This document shows, one piece after another, positions 51,475 to 61,441 of a stretch of 64,000 nucleotides of DNA. Location: assembly GCF_900089585.1 (NCBI RefSeq), contig NZ_FLRH01000004.1:1481001-1545000 (forward strand), given 5' to 3'. The notes beneath the pieces were generated by a model, which made no database searches, was not told the origin of the DNA, and was given only the letters and a program-made list of their open reading frames with translations. The position numbers were made by a program, and so were the translations under genes. The number at the start of each line of letters is the position of its first letter. The stretch's first letter is position 1. Origin of the DNA: Micromonospora sediminicola (GTDB lineage Bacteria > Actinomycetota > Actinomycetes > Mycobacteriales > Micromonosporaceae).

Positions 51475-52617
51475 TCAGCCCAGCGCCTGCTCCAGATCGG
51501 CGAGCAGGTCGTCGACCGTCTCGATGCCGACAGACAGTCGCACGAGATCGCCGGGAACTTCAAGCGGCGAGCCGGCAGCGCTCGCGTGTGTCATCCGGCC
51601 CGGGTGCTCGATCAGGGACTCCACGCCGCCGAGCGACTCGGCGAGCACGAACAGCCGGGTGGAGTTGCAGATCTCCACCGCGTGCTCCTCGCCGCCCGCC
51701 GCGCGGAACGAGATCATGCCGCCGAACCGGCGCATCTGCTTGGCCGCCACCTCGTGCCCCGGGTGCGACGGCAGGCCCGGGTAGATCACCTGGCCGACCT
51801 TCGCGTGCCCGTCCAGGTAGGCCGCGATCCGCTCGGCGTTGTCGCAGTGCCGGTCCATCCGTACCCCGAGGGTCTTGATGCCGCGCAGGGTGAGCCACGC
51901 GTCGAACGGACCGTTGACGGCGCCCATCGCGTTCTGGTGGTAGCGCAGTTCCTCGCCGAGGGTGCGGTCCGCGGCGACCAGCGCGCCACCGACCACGTCG
52001 GAGTGTCCGCCGACGTACTTGGTGGTGGAGTGCACCACCACGTCCGCGCCGAACGCGATCGGCTGCTGCAGGTACGGCGAGGCGAACGTGTTGTCGACCA
52101 CCAGCAGCGCGCCGGCGTCGTGCGCCACGGCGGCCAGGGCGGCGATGTCGGCGATGCCGAGCAGCGGGTTGGTGGGCGTCTCCACCCAGACGATCTTCGT
52201 GGTGCCGGGGCGGATCGCGGCGCGGACCGCGTCCGGGTCGGAGACCCTGGCCGGGGTGTACGCCAGACCCCACCGCTCGGCCACCTTGGCGAAGAGCCGG
52301 TAGGTGCCGCCGTACGCGTCGTCCGGGATGACCACGTGGTCGCCCGGCTTGCACACGGTGCGCAGCAGGGTGTCCTCGGCGGCCAGGCCGCTGGCGAAGG
52401 CGAGCCCCACCGGGCCGCCCTCCAGCGCGGCCAGGCACTCCTGCAGCGCGTCCCGGGTGGGGTTGCCGGAGCGGCTGTACTCGTAGCCCTCGCGCGGTGC
52501 GCCGACGGCGTCCTGGGCGTAGGTGCTGGTCTGGTAGATCGGCGGGATCACCGCACCGGTGCGGGCCTCGGGGTCCTGACCGGCGTGGATGGCGAGCGTC
52601 TCGAAGCCGTGACTCAT
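51475..52617 (-). CDS. metB: Cystathionine gamma-synthase
   Basis: 380 residues. PLP enzyme of the Cys/Met metabolism family, joining O-succinyl/acetyl-homoserine with cysteine. Features are GYEYSRSGNPTRDALQECLA near 44, VVDNTFASPYLQQP and the PLP lysine in HSTTKYVGGHSDVVGG. Position next to greA/mca matches Rv1079 metB. Cystathionine gamma-lyase activity cannot be excluded from sequence. It is first in a likely metB-amidase-DUF4328-ilvA unit. Confidence 0.92.
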   Translation of the reverse strand: MSHGFETLAIHAGQDPEARTGAVIPPIYQTSTYAQDAVGAPREGYEYSRSGNPTRDALQECLAALEGGPVGLAFASGLAAEDTLLRTVCKPGDHVVIPDDAYGGTYRLFAKVAERWGLAYTPARVSDPDAVRAAIRPGTTKIVWVETPTNPLLGIADIAALAAVAHDAGALLVVDNTFASPYLQQPIAFGADVVVHSTTKYVGGHSDVVGGALVAADRTLGEELRYHQNAMGAVNGPFDAWLTLRGIKTLGVRMDRHCDNAERIAAYLDGHAKVGQVIYPGLPSHPGHEVAAKQMRRFGGMISFRAAGGEEHAVEICNSTRLFVLAESLGGVESLIEHPGRMTHASAAGSPLEVPGDLVRLSVGIETVDDLLADLEQALG

Positions 52618-52750
52618 TCCAGGAAGGCTAGTCCCTGAGGCCCGCCCCGGTCGGGAATGTCCCCGCCGCGGTGACCCGCCCCGCTTTCCCTGGAACGGCG
52701 GAGCGGGGCGGCACCGTCCCGTGCGGCCGGCCGGGCACTACCCTGCCCGG

Positions 52751-53170
52751 ATGGACGGGTGCGTGTTCTGCGGGATCGTGACAGGCGGGGTGCCCGCGTT
52801 CCGGGTCGCCGACGAGCCGGACGGAGTCGCCTTCCTGGACACCCGGCCGGTGTTCAAGGGGCACGTGCTGGTGGTGCCCCGCCCTCATCTGGTCGCGCTG
52901 GCGGACCTGCCCGCCGACGCGCTGCCCGGCTACTTCCGCTTCGTGCGGCGCATCGCGGTGGCGGTGGAGACGGGTCTCGGGGCCGGTGGGACGTTCGTGG
53001 CGATGAACAACAAGGTGTCCCAGTCCGTCCCGCACCTGCACACCCACGTGGTGCCCCGGACGAAGGGGGACGGCCTGCGCGGCTTCTTCTGGCCGCGCAC
53101 CCGCTACGCCGACGACGACGAGGCCCAGGGGTACGCCGACCGGGTGGCCGCCGCGCTGCCCGCCACGTGA
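52751..53170 (+). CDS. HIT-family nucleotide hydrolase
   Basis: 139 residues. The histidine triad motif H-x-H-x-H is present in SVPHLHTHVVPRTKGDG. The N-terminal CVFCGIVTGGVPAFRV carries the C-x2-C seen in zinc-binding HIT proteins. Likely hydrolyses an adenylated or otherwise nucleotidyl substrate in the cytoplasm. ATG 52751 is chosen because MDGCVFCGI is the typical opening; an upstream GTG would add ten residues. Confidence 0.9.
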   Translation: MDGCVFCGIVTGGVPAFRVADEPDGVAFLDTRPVFKGHVLVVPRPHLVALADLPADALPGYFRFVRRIAVAVETGLGAGGTFVAMNNKVSQSVPHLHTHVVPRTKGDGLRGFFWPRTRYADDDEAQGYADRVAAALPAT

Positions 53171-53324
53171 CACAACCACCGGACGCCATTCGCATTCACC
53201 GCACATTCGCCGCTCGGAACCAGCCGCGAGAATTGTGAGCCCCAGTTCCGAGAAATTGTCGCGGAAAACAAATCGTATTCGTTGTCCATCTGATGACTGA
53301 GCAAATGCGGAATGGCGATCAAAT

Positions 53325-53342
53325 GGCAGAGTGCGTTCTGCC
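53325..53342. promoter_or_regulatory. Small inverted repeat upstream of the secreted protein gene
   Basis: GGCAGA-GTGCGT-TCTGCC, perfect 6-bp arms, 49 bases before the ATG of the secreted protein in an unusually AT-rich gap. Operator or leader hairpin; not resolved. Confidence 0.3.
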
Positions 53343-53390
53343 GAGTGAGGGACGACCGGTCCCGGCCGGCATCTGGAGCAGGGAGAGCAG

Positions 53391-54986
53391 ATGTCACGAA
53401 GAATGGCGGTGGCAGCGGTCGCGCTGACCAGCGTTGCGGCGCTGGCGCCACTGTCGCCCGCCGCGTACGCCGGCCCGTCCACCGAGGACGCCGGGCGGGC
53501 CGCCCGGACGGCGGCGACGACCGTCCGCCCGGAAGGGGCCCTGAAGCAGTCGACGGCGACCCCGCAGCAGATGGCGGATCTCGACCGGCGCCACCGCGAG
53601 CAGCGCGAACGGATCGCCGCCGCGCAACCCCGGCCGGCCGGCGGTGAGGTCGACGCGGCCGAGCGCGCGAAGCCGGTCCGCCAGACCGAGGCGGGCGGCG
53701 AGTTCAGCGCCCAGGCGCTGTTGATCCGACGCAACAACGCCAACACGCGGGCCTCGCAGGTGAGCAGCACGCTGGGCGAGACCGCCGCGGCCAACGACGG
53801 CTCCTCGGTCTTCTACACCGGCAACACCTACGCCTCGTACTCCACCAACGACGGCAGCACCTGGACCGGCGTCGGCCTGCCGGCCGGACCGGCCGACGCG
53901 CCCAACGCGTGTTGCGACCAGGACGTCGTGCGGGCCCACAACACCGACCGGATCTTCAGCATCCTGCTCTACACGAACGCCGCTCTGAACAACGGCGGAG
54001 TGCGCATCTTCGTTCGCGACAATCCGGCCAGCGCACCGTTGTGCACCTATTACATCGACCCGGGCGGGGCCGCCGACGACGTGCTCCCGGACTACCCGCA
54101 CATCGGGGTGAGCGCCAACGCGCTCTACCTGACCACCCAGAACCAGCGGGCCGGTTCCTGGATCGGTTCGCAGATCAGACGGTTCAACCTCGCGCAGATG
54201 TCCGCCTGCACCACGGCCACCACCAACACCCTCACCCACGTCGGCTCGGTCGGGCAGCGGGTCTTCACCCCCGTCGAGGGTGCCCAGAACTCGACCACCA
54301 TGTACTTCGGGGCGATCGAGAGCACCACGTCGTTCCGCATCTTCAGCTGGGCGGAGTCGAGCGCGTCGGTGCCGCAGACGGTGCGCACGATCAGTGCGTC
54401 CAACTTCAGCAACCCGGACTGTCGGGGCGGAACCGGCAACTTCGACTTCATCGAACGCTCCACCTCCTGGACCGCGGCCGGCTTCCGGATGCGCGGGGCG
54501 CTGCACGGCTCCCGGGTCACCTGGTACTGGCACTCCGCACCGACCGGCGGGATCACCCAGGGACACGTCCGGGCGGCGTCCTTCCGCACCTCCGACCTGA
54601 CGCTGGTCGAGCAGCCGCACATCTGGAACGCCGGGCTCTGCTTCGGCTACCCCGTGTTGAGCGGCAACGTCTTCGGCGACCTGGGGATCTCCATCGCCGC
54701 AGGCGGCGCGGCGGGCGGTGGTGGCGCAGCGGCGCAGGGTTACGTGGGAGTCGACGACACCCCGGGAGACCCGATCGCCTTCGGGACCGTGATCCTGACC
54801 GCCTCCGGCACCCACAACCGCACCGACGGCCGGTACGGCGACTACTTCACCGTCCGCACCAACGCCAAGTGCAGGCAGACCTGGGTCGGCACCAACTACG
54901 CGCTGTCCGGGGGGAACACCACCTCCGCGCACGTCAACGCGCGGTACGTCGAGTTCGGCAGCACCCTCGACTCGGGCTGCTTCTGA
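53391..54986 (+). CDS. Secreted protein of unknown function, beta-propeller/sialidase-like features
   Basis: 531 residues. A clear signal peptide (MSRRMAVAAVALTSVAALAP, cleavage after AYA near 27) is followed by a low-complexity, helical pro-region to about 105. A beta-rich domain then runs to the end. It contains FYTGNTYASYSTNDGSTWTG, an Asp-box-like S-x-x-D-G-x-T-W pattern, suggesting a sialidase-like propeller without visible catalytic residues. Cysteines are paired in places (ACCDQD, PDCRGG), compatible with extracellular disulfides. GGGAGAG precedes the ATG. I cannot name a family. Confidence 0.72.
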   Translation: MSRRMAVAAVALTSVAALAPLSPAAYAGPSTEDAGRAARTAATTVRPEGALKQSTATPQQMADLDRRHREQRERIAAAQPRPAGGEVDAAERAKPVRQTEAGGEFSAQALLIRRNNANTRASQVSSTLGETAAANDGSSVFYTGNTYASYSTNDGSTWTGVGLPAGPADAPNACCDQDVVRAHNTDRIFSILLYTNAALNNGGVRIFVRDNPASAPLCTYYIDPGGAADDVLPDYPHIGVSANALYLTTQNQRAGSWIGSQIRRFNLAQMSACTTATTNTLTHVGSVGQRVFTPVEGAQNSTTMYFGAIESTTSFRIFSWAESSASVPQTVRTISASNFSNPDCRGGTGNFDFIERSTSWTAAGFRMRGALHGSRVTWYWHSAPTGGITQGHVRAASFRTSDLTLVEQPHIWNAGLCFGYPVLSGNVFGDLGISIAAGGAAGGGGAAAQGYVGVDDTPGDPIAFGTVILTASGTHNRTDGRYGDYFTVRTNAKCRQTWVGTNYALSGGNTTSAHVNARYVEFGSTLDSGCF

Positions 54987-54998
54987 GTTCCGCCAGGG

Positions 54999-55028
54999 GG
55001 TGGGTGGTCGGGTCGCCGGCCACCCACC
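54999..55028. terminator. Bidirectional hairpin
   Basis: GGTGGGTGG (54999-55007) pairs with CCACCCACC (55020-55028) between the secreted-protein gene and the convergent lipoprotein gene. Confidence 0.55.
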
Positions 55029-55058
55029 GCGCACCCGTGCGGCGGGGACGTCCGGCGG

Positions 55059-55553
55059 TCAACCGATCCGGAACGGCGCCGAGTGGACCCGCTCGGCGAC
55101 GGTCCCCTCCGGGGCGGGTGACCGCCGGAAACCGAGGGTGACCCGGTAGACGCCGGCCGGTGCGGGCGGCACGACGCCGTCGCCGCCGGCCGGGTCGAGC
55201 CGGAACTCGCGTCGCTCCCCGGGCGCCCAGGTGACGACGCTGCCCGCCCGCTCGACGCCGCAGTTGTCGTACGCCGTCCAGGTGTCGCCCGCGCGGCGTT
55301 CCAGCAGGACCGGCGAGCAGTCGGTCCGCAGGTCGTCGGCGTACACGGGCATCTGGCTGCCGTTGGTCACCGTCACCGCGATGCGATCGTCCGCCCCGCC
55401 GACCGACACGGTGACGGTGACCACGGTGTCGGCCGTCCCGGCCGGGGTGGCCGGCGCCGGAACGGGGCTTTCCGGAGCGGACCGGGCGCACCCGGCCAGC
55501 ACGGCCACCGCCAGGATCAGCGCCGCGCTCCGGCAGGCGTTCCATCTGCTCAT
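55059..55553 (-). CDS. Small lipoprotein of unknown function
   Basis: 164 residues. The signal peptide SAALILAVAVLAGCARS includes the lipobox LAGC with Cys near 22. A Pro-rich linker precedes an immunoglobulin-like beta domain (VTVTVSVGGADDRIAVTVTN, then AGVYRVTLGFRRSP). Start ATG 55553. A longer open frame upstream is antisense to msrA and is rejected. It is divergent from msrA. Confidence 0.75.
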   Translation of the reverse strand: MSRWNACRSAALILAVAVLAGCARSAPESPVPAPATPAGTADTVVTVTVSVGGADDRIAVTVTNGSQMPVYADDLRTDCSPVLLERRAGDTWTAYDNCGVERAGSVVTWAPGERREFRLDPAGGDGVVPPAPAGVYRVTLGFRRSPAPEGTVAERVHSAPFRIG

Positions 55554-55706
55554 ACCGCTCAGACGAGCCCCAACCCCCCACCGTTCCGCACCGAGCGTGA
55601 CCCCGTTCCCTACCGATCGCGACCCGGGCCTGAGCGTGGGCGGGACGGGTAAGGAAGCGGGGCCCGGCCGTGTTGCACCCGGGGAGAGTACGAGAGGAGT
55701 TCCACC

Positions 55707-56369
<663 letters not shown>

Positions 56370-56561
56370 CGCCCGATGCCGGGTCTGCGGTGTTCGTCAC
56401 ATCGCGGGCCCGGCTCATCTCGGGCATCGGACACCGAGCGGGCAGGAACCGACGCGTTCCTTCACAGCCACACTCGGTAACCGCGCATCGTAGCAACCTG
56501 TCACACGTTCGTCATCGTCTCAACAGGCGAACTGCAACAACCTCTGGCAGCATTGGCTCGC

Positions 56562-58352
56562 ATGTGCGGACTTGCGGGAGAGTTCCGCCGTGACGGTTCA
56601 CGTGCCGACGTCTCGGCCGTGGAGCGGATGGCGGCCACGATGAGTGACCGAGGGCCCGACGACAGCGGCGTCTGGTCGCAGGGCCCGACCGCGCTGGGAC
56701 ACCGGCGCCTGAAGATCATCGACCTTTCCGCGGCGAGCGGCCAACCGATCGTCGACGCCGCCGCCGGGCTCACCGGGGTCTTCAACGGCTGCATCTACAA
56801 CTACCGCGAGTTGCGCGCGGAGTTGCAGGCCAAAGGCCACCGCTTCTTCTCCGCCGGTGACAGCGAGGTCGTGGTCAAGGCGTACGCCGAGTGGGGGCTC
56901 GACTTCGTCGACCACCTGGTCGGCATGTTCGCGGTCGCGATCAGCGAGCGGGACACCGGCCGCCTGGTGCTGGCCCGCGACCGGCTCGGCATCAAGCCGC
57001 TCTACCTGGCCGAGAGCCCCGGCGTGGTGCGCTTCGCCTCGACCCTGCCGGCGCTGCTGGCCGGCGGCGGCGTGGACACCACCATCGACCGGGTGGCGCT
57101 CGCCCACTACCTGAGCTTCCACAGCATCGTGCCGCCGCCGCGGACCATCCTCGCCGGCGTCACCAAGCTGCCCCCGGCCACGGTCCGGGTGTACGAGGCG
57201 GACGGCACCACCCGGGAGCGGGTCTACTGGGACCCGACCTTCGGGCGCGCCGCCGAGCGGGCCGGCTGGTCCGAACGGGACTGGCAGGACGCGCTGCTCG
57301 ACTCGCTGACCACCGCCGTCCGTCGCCGGATGGTGGCCGACGTGCCGGTGGGCGTGCTGCTCTCCGGCGGCCTCGACTCCAGCCTGGTGGTCGCGCTGCT
57401 CGCCGGTGAGGGCCAGGCCCGGTCCGGCCTGGCCACGTTCTCCATCGGCTTCGACGCGGTCGGCGGCCGGGAGGGCGACGAGTTCGTCTACTCCGACCTG
57501 GTGGCCAAGACGTTCGGCACCGACCACCACCAGATCCGGGTGCCCACCGGCGACCTGCTGCCGCCGCTGGAGGCCGCCGTCGCGTCCATGAGCGAGCCCA
57601 TGGTCAGCCACGACTGCGTGGCGTTCTGGCTGCTCAGCCAGGAGGTCGCGAAGCACGTCAAGGTGGTCCAGTCGGGCCAGGGCGCGGACGAGATCCTGGG
57701 CGGCTACCACTGGTACCCGCCGCTGGCCGGGGTGGACCGGGAGCAGGCGCTCGACACGTACGCGAAGGCGTTCTTCGACCGGGACGCGGCCGGGCTGGCC
57801 CGGGTGCTCAATCCGGACTGGCTGGCCGACGGTGATCCGGCGCGCGAGTTCGTGGCCGCCCACCTGGGCCGGGCCGGCGCGGAGACCGCGGTCGACGCCG
57901 GCCTGCGGATCGACACCCAGGTCATGCTGACCGACGACCCGGTGAAGCGGGTCGACAACATGACCATGGCGCACGGCCTGGAGGCCCGGGTGCCGTTCCT
58001 CGACCACGAGTTCGTGGAGCTGGCCGCGAGCTGCCCGCCCGAGCTGAAGCTGGCCCAGGGCGGCAAGGGCGTACTCAAGGAGATCGGCCGCCGGGTCCTG
58101 CCGCACGAGGTGATCGACCGGCCCAAGGGCTACTTCCCGGTGCCCGGCCTCACCCACCTGGAGGGCAAGCTCCTCGACCGGGTGCGCGACGCGCTCACCG
58201 CGCCCGAGGCGCGCCGGCGTGACCTGTTCCGCGGCGACTACGTCGACGCGCTGCTCGCCGACCCGAACGCCGAACTGACCCCGTTGAACGGAAACAAGCT
58301 GTGGCAACTGGGACTCCTGGAAATGTGGCTCCAGAGCCACGGAATCGACTGA
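56562..58352 (+). CDS. asnO: N-acetylglutaminylglutamine amidotransferase (asparagine-synthase-like)
   Basis: 596 residues. The class II glutamine amidotransferase N-terminus is MCGLAGEFRR, so ATG 56562 must be the start (Cys2 becomes the nucleophile); a TTG nine bases upstream is rejected. The synthetase domain has the ATP pyrophosphatase P-loop VLLSGGLDSSLVVALL near 265 and SGQGADEILGGYHWYPPL. It is the 'trio' amidotransferase that amidates N-acetyl-Gln-Gln to the osmoprotectant NAGGN. Two bases separate it from the GNAT/ATP-grasp gene, and the M42 gene follows with an overlap, the exact trio arrangement. Confidence 0.92.
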   Translation: MCGLAGEFRRDGSRADVSAVERMAATMSDRGPDDSGVWSQGPTALGHRRLKIIDLSAASGQPIVDAAAGLTGVFNGCIYNYRELRAELQAKGHRFFSAGDSEVVVKAYAEWGLDFVDHLVGMFAVAISERDTGRLVLARDRLGIKPLYLAESPGVVRFASTLPALLAGGGVDTTIDRVALAHYLSFHSIVPPPRTILAGVTKLPPATVRVYEADGTTRERVYWDPTFGRAAERAGWSERDWQDALLDSLTTAVRRRMVADVPVGVLLSGGLDSSLVVALLAGEGQARSGLATFSIGFDAVGGREGDEFVYSDLVAKTFGTDHHQIRVPTGDLLPPLEAAVASMSEPMVSHDCVAFWLLSQEVAKHVKVVQSGQGADEILGGYHWYPPLAGVDREQALDTYAKAFFDRDAAGLARVLNPDWLADGDPAREFVAAHLGRAGAETAVDAGLRIDTQVMLTDDPVKRVDNMTMAHGLEARVPFLDHEFVELAASCPPELKLAQGGKGVLKEIGRRVLPHEVIDRPKGYFPVPGLTHLEGKLLDRVRDALTAPEARRRDLFRGDYVDALLADPNAELTPLNGNKLWQLGLLEMWLQSHGID

Positions 58353-58354
58353 CC

Positions 58355-60193
58355 GTGACGGACACCCTCGCCACCGGCACGGCCCGCACCGACCGGGAAC
58401 GGGTGCTCGGGCGCCGCCGGGAACGGACCGGGCCGGGCGGTGACCCGGTCGCACCGGGCACGCCGGAGCCGCGACAGCCGGAGACCGGGTCCGCCGACGC
58501 CTCCGGTGTCGTGCTCGACTGCGGCTGGGGCCGGCTGGTCTTCGGGCAGACGTTCGCCGACCAGGTGCACGTGGCCGACGTGCTGCGCTCCGAGGCGGTC
58601 GGCGCCCGGGACATCTGCATCTACCTGCGCGACCCGCACGTGCTGGTCTCCCGGCTGCCGGACGAGCTGTTCATCGACCCGTCGCTGACCTACCGGCTGC
58701 CGCTGGGCGAGCGCCGCCCGGCCGCCACCGAGGGCGGCGAGATCCCCGGGCTCACCATCCGGCCGCTGCGCGACGCGGACGACGCGGACGCGGTGAACCG
58801 GATCTACGCCCGCAACGGCATGGTCACCGCCCCGGTCGAGGTGCTGGTGGACAACGCCGGCACCGACCGGTTCCTGCACCTGGTGGCCGAGGACGCCACC
58901 GGCGAGGTGGTCGGCACCATCACCGGCGTGGACCACGTCGCGGTCTTCGACGACCCGGAGAACGGGGCCAGCCTCTGGTGCCTGACCGTCGACTTCAACA
59001 CCGCGCCGCCCGGCACCGGCCAGGCGCTGCTCACCGCGCTCGCCGACCAGCTCGACACGCGCGGCCGGGCGTACGTGGACCTGTCCGTGCTGGCCGAGAA
59101 CTCGGGCGCGATCCGGCTCTACGAGCGGCTCGGCTTCCACCGCACCGGCACGCTCTGCGTCAAGCGGAAGAACCCGATCAACGAGCGCCTGTTCCTGCCC
59201 GCCATGCCCGAGGGTTACGACGAGCTCAACCCGTACGCGAAGATCGTCGCGGACGAGGCGATGCGGCGCGGGATCCGGGTGGAGGTCACCGACCCGCACT
59301 GGGGTGAGCTGAAGCTGACCACCGGTGGCCGGACCATCCACACCCGCGAGTCGCTGTCGGAGCTGACCTCGGCGGTGGCGATGAGCCGCTGCGACGACAA
59401 GCGGGTGACCCGGCGCATCCTGACCGAGGCGGGGCTGTCCGTGCCGCGCGGTCGCACCGCCACCGGCGAGCCCGACGACCTCGCGTTCCTGGCCGACGTC
59501 GGCCCGGTGGTGGTCAAGCCGGCGCGGGGCGAGCAGGGCAACGGGATCACCGTCGGCGTGCGGACGGCGGAGGCGTTGACCGCCGCGGTCGAGCTGGCCC
59601 GCCGGTTCTGCCCGGACGTGCTGATCGAGGAGCTGCGCGCGGGCGAGGACCTGCGGGTGGTGGTGATCGACCACGAGGTGGTCGCCGCCGCGGTCCGGCG
59701 CCCGGCGCAGATCACCGGCGACGGGGTGCACGACGTCACCGAGCTGATCGAGCGGCAGAGCCGTCGCCGGGCCGCCGCCACCGGCGGCGAGTCCCGGATC
59801 CCGATCGACGACATGACCCGTGAGGTGGTGGCCGAGGCCGGCTACCAGATGCACGACGTGCTGCCGGAGGGGCAGGTGCTGGCGGTCCGGCGGACCGCCA
59901 ACCTGCACACCGGCGGCACCATCCACGACGTGACCGCCGAGCTGCACCCGGCGATCGCCGAGGCGTGCGTGACCGCCAGCCGGGCGCTGGACATCCCGGT
60001 CACCGGGCTGGACCTGCTGGTCCCCGCCCCGGACGCGCCGGAACACGTGTTCATCGAGGCCAACGAGCGGCCGGGGCTGGCCAACCACGAGCCGCAGCCG
60101 ACCGCCGAACGCTTCGTCGACCTGCTCTTCCCGGGCACGCGGGCACCGCAGCGACTCTGGTCGCCGGCCGGTGCGGCAGGCTCAGGGGCATGA
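58355..60193 (+). CDS. ngg: N-acetylglutaminylglutamine synthetase (GNAT plus ATP-grasp)
   Basis: 612 residues. The N-terminal GNAT domain (about 125-270, VVGTITGVDHVAVFD, LAENSGAIRLYERLGFHRTG) supplies the acetyl transfer. The C-terminal ATP-grasp domain (about 330-600, VVVKPARGEQGNGITVGV, FIEANERPGLANHEP) joins the two glutamines. The fusion matches the trio GNAT/ATP-grasp family. Start GTG 58355 (MTDTLATGTART) lies two bases after the asnO stop. The stop overlaps the next ATG. Together with asnO it makes the compatible solute N-acetylglutaminylglutamine amide. Confidence 0.92.
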   Translation: MTDTLATGTARTDRERVLGRRRERTGPGGDPVAPGTPEPRQPETGSADASGVVLDCGWGRLVFGQTFADQVHVADVLRSEAVGARDICIYLRDPHVLVSRLPDELFIDPSLTYRLPLGERRPAATEGGEIPGLTIRPLRDADDADAVNRIYARNGMVTAPVEVLVDNAGTDRFLHLVAEDATGEVVGTITGVDHVAVFDDPENGASLWCLTVDFNTAPPGTGQALLTALADQLDTRGRAYVDLSVLAENSGAIRLYERLGFHRTGTLCVKRKNPINERLFLPAMPEGYDELNPYAKIVADEAMRRGIRVEVTDPHWGELKLTTGGRTIHTRESLSELTSAVAMSRCDDKRVTRRILTEAGLSVPRGRTATGEPDDLAFLADVGPVVVKPARGEQGNGITVGVRTAEALTAAVELARRFCPDVLIEELRAGEDLRVVVIDHEVVAAAVRRPAQITGDGVHDVTELIERQSRRRAAATGGESRIPIDDMTREVVAEAGYQMHDVLPEGQVLAVRRTANLHTGGTIHDVTAELHPAIAEACVTASRALDIPVTGLDLLVPAPDAPEHVFIEANERPGLANHEPQPTAERFVDLLFPGTRAPQRLWSPAGAAGSGA

Positions 60194-61374
60194 CCGCACG
60201 GAAACCCCAACCGCTCAAGCTCGACCTCGAATACCTGCGCCAGGTGCTGGTGGAACTGCTGGAGATCCCCAGCCCGTCCGGGCGTACCGACCACATCCAG
60301 CAGTACGTGGGCGAGCGGCTCTCCGCGCTCGGGATCAGCTCCACGCTGACCCGGCGCGGAGCGCTGAGCGCCTGCCTGCCCGGCCCCCGGTCGACCGGCG
60401 CCGACCGCGCGGTCGTGGTGCACACCGACACCATCGGCGGCATGGTGAAGCGGCTGAAGGAGAACGGCCGGCTGGAGATCAACCCGATCGGCACGCACAG
60501 CGCCCGCTTCGCCGAGGGCGCCCACGTGCGGATCTTCACCGACGACCTGGACCGGGTGATCACCGGCCAGGTGCTGCCGCTCAAGGCCAGCGGGCACCGC
60601 TACAACGAGGCGGTCGACCTCCAGGGGGTCGGCTGGGAGCTGGTCGAGGTCCGGGTCGACGAGCCGGTGCACGACGAGGCCGGCCTCCGCGCGCTCGGCG
60701 TCGACGCCGGCGACTTCGTCGCGCTGCTGCCCAACCCCACGATCACCCCGAGCGGATACGTCAAGTCCCGGCACCTGGACGACAAGGCCGGGGTGGCCGC
60801 GGTGCTGACCGCGTTCAAGGCGATGGTCGACGCCGGAGTCACCCCGGCGGTCACCGCGCACCTGCTGGTCACCGTCACCGAGGAGATCGGCCACGGCGCC
60901 AGCCACGGGCTGGACCCGGACGTGGCGGAGATCGTCTCGGTGGACGCGGCGGTGGTCGCGCCCGGCCAGCAGTCCCGGGAGAACGCGGCCACGCTGGCGA
61001 TGGGCGACGGGGTCGGCCCGTTCGACTACCACCTCACCCGCAACCTGGCCTCGATCGCCAAGGAGCACGGCGTCGACCTGGTCCGGGACGTGTTCGACTA
61101 CTACCGCTCGGACGCCGCCTCGGCGGTCGAGGCCGGGGCGCACGCCCGGGTGGCGCTGCTCGGCTTCGGCGTGGACGCCACCCACGGGCACGAGCGCACC
61201 CACCTCGACGGCCTGCACCATCTCGCCCAACTGCTCTGCCTCTATCTGCAGAGCCCGCTGGTATTCCCCGAGTGGGACGCCGAGCCGGAGGGCGACCTGG
61301 CCGACTTCCCGTCGCTGGCGGTGCAGCCGGCGCACGAGGAGGGCCCCCGGGAGGGCCCGATCGGCGTGGAGTGA
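60190..61374 (+). CDS. NAGGN-system M42 family peptidase
   Basis: 394 residues. A metallo-aminopeptidase fold: HTDTIGG (H and D metal ligands), RHLDDKAGVAAVL (bridging Asp), TVTEEIGHGASHG (catalytic and metal-binding Glu pair), SVDAAVVAPG and THGHERTH (last His). It is the third member of the trio operon, overlapping ngg by ATGA. Its proposed role is processing or recycling of the dipeptide solute, not established. Followed by a 12-bp perfect hairpin that ends the operon. Confidence 0.9.
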   Translation: MTARKPQPLKLDLEYLRQVLVELLEIPSPSGRTDHIQQYVGERLSALGISSTLTRRGALSACLPGPRSTGADRAVVVHTDTIGGMVKRLKENGRLEINPIGTHSARFAEGAHVRIFTDDLDRVITGQVLPLKASGHRYNEAVDLQGVGWELVEVRVDEPVHDEAGLRALGVDAGDFVALLPNPTITPSGYVKSRHLDDKAGVAAVLTAFKAMVDAGVTPAVTAHLLVTVTEEIGHGASHGLDPDVAEIVSVDAAVVAPGQQSRENAATLAMGDGVGPFDYHLTRNLASIAKEHGVDLVRDVFDYYRSDAASAVEAGAHARVALLGFGVDATHGHERTHLDGLHHLAQLLCLYLQSPLVFPEWDAEPEGDLADFPSLAVQPAHEEGPREGPIGVE

Positions 61375-61381
61375 CCGTCAC

Positions 61382-61412
61382 CCGGCCGGCCCTCCGCCCG
61401 AGGGCCGGCCGG
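61382..61412 (+). terminator. Terminator of the NAGGN operon
   Basis: CCGGCCGGCCCT (61382-61393), a 7-base loop and the perfect complement (61401-61412), 8 bases after the M42 stop. Confidence 0.75.
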
Positions 61413-61441
61413 CCCGGGCGGAGGGCGAGGCTCACGCTCGG

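Noticed and set aside
56373..56430. Terminator after msrA (CCGATGCC...GGCATCGG)
   Set aside because: The 8-bp arms are 42 bases apart with only a weak inner stem; not convincing as a terminator.
56562..61374. Lasso-peptide or beta-lactam biosynthetic cluster suggested by the asparagine-synthase-like gene
   Set aside because: No precursor peptide, B-protein or other tailoring gene is present, and the GNAT/ATP-grasp and M42 partners fit the NAGGN trio exactly.
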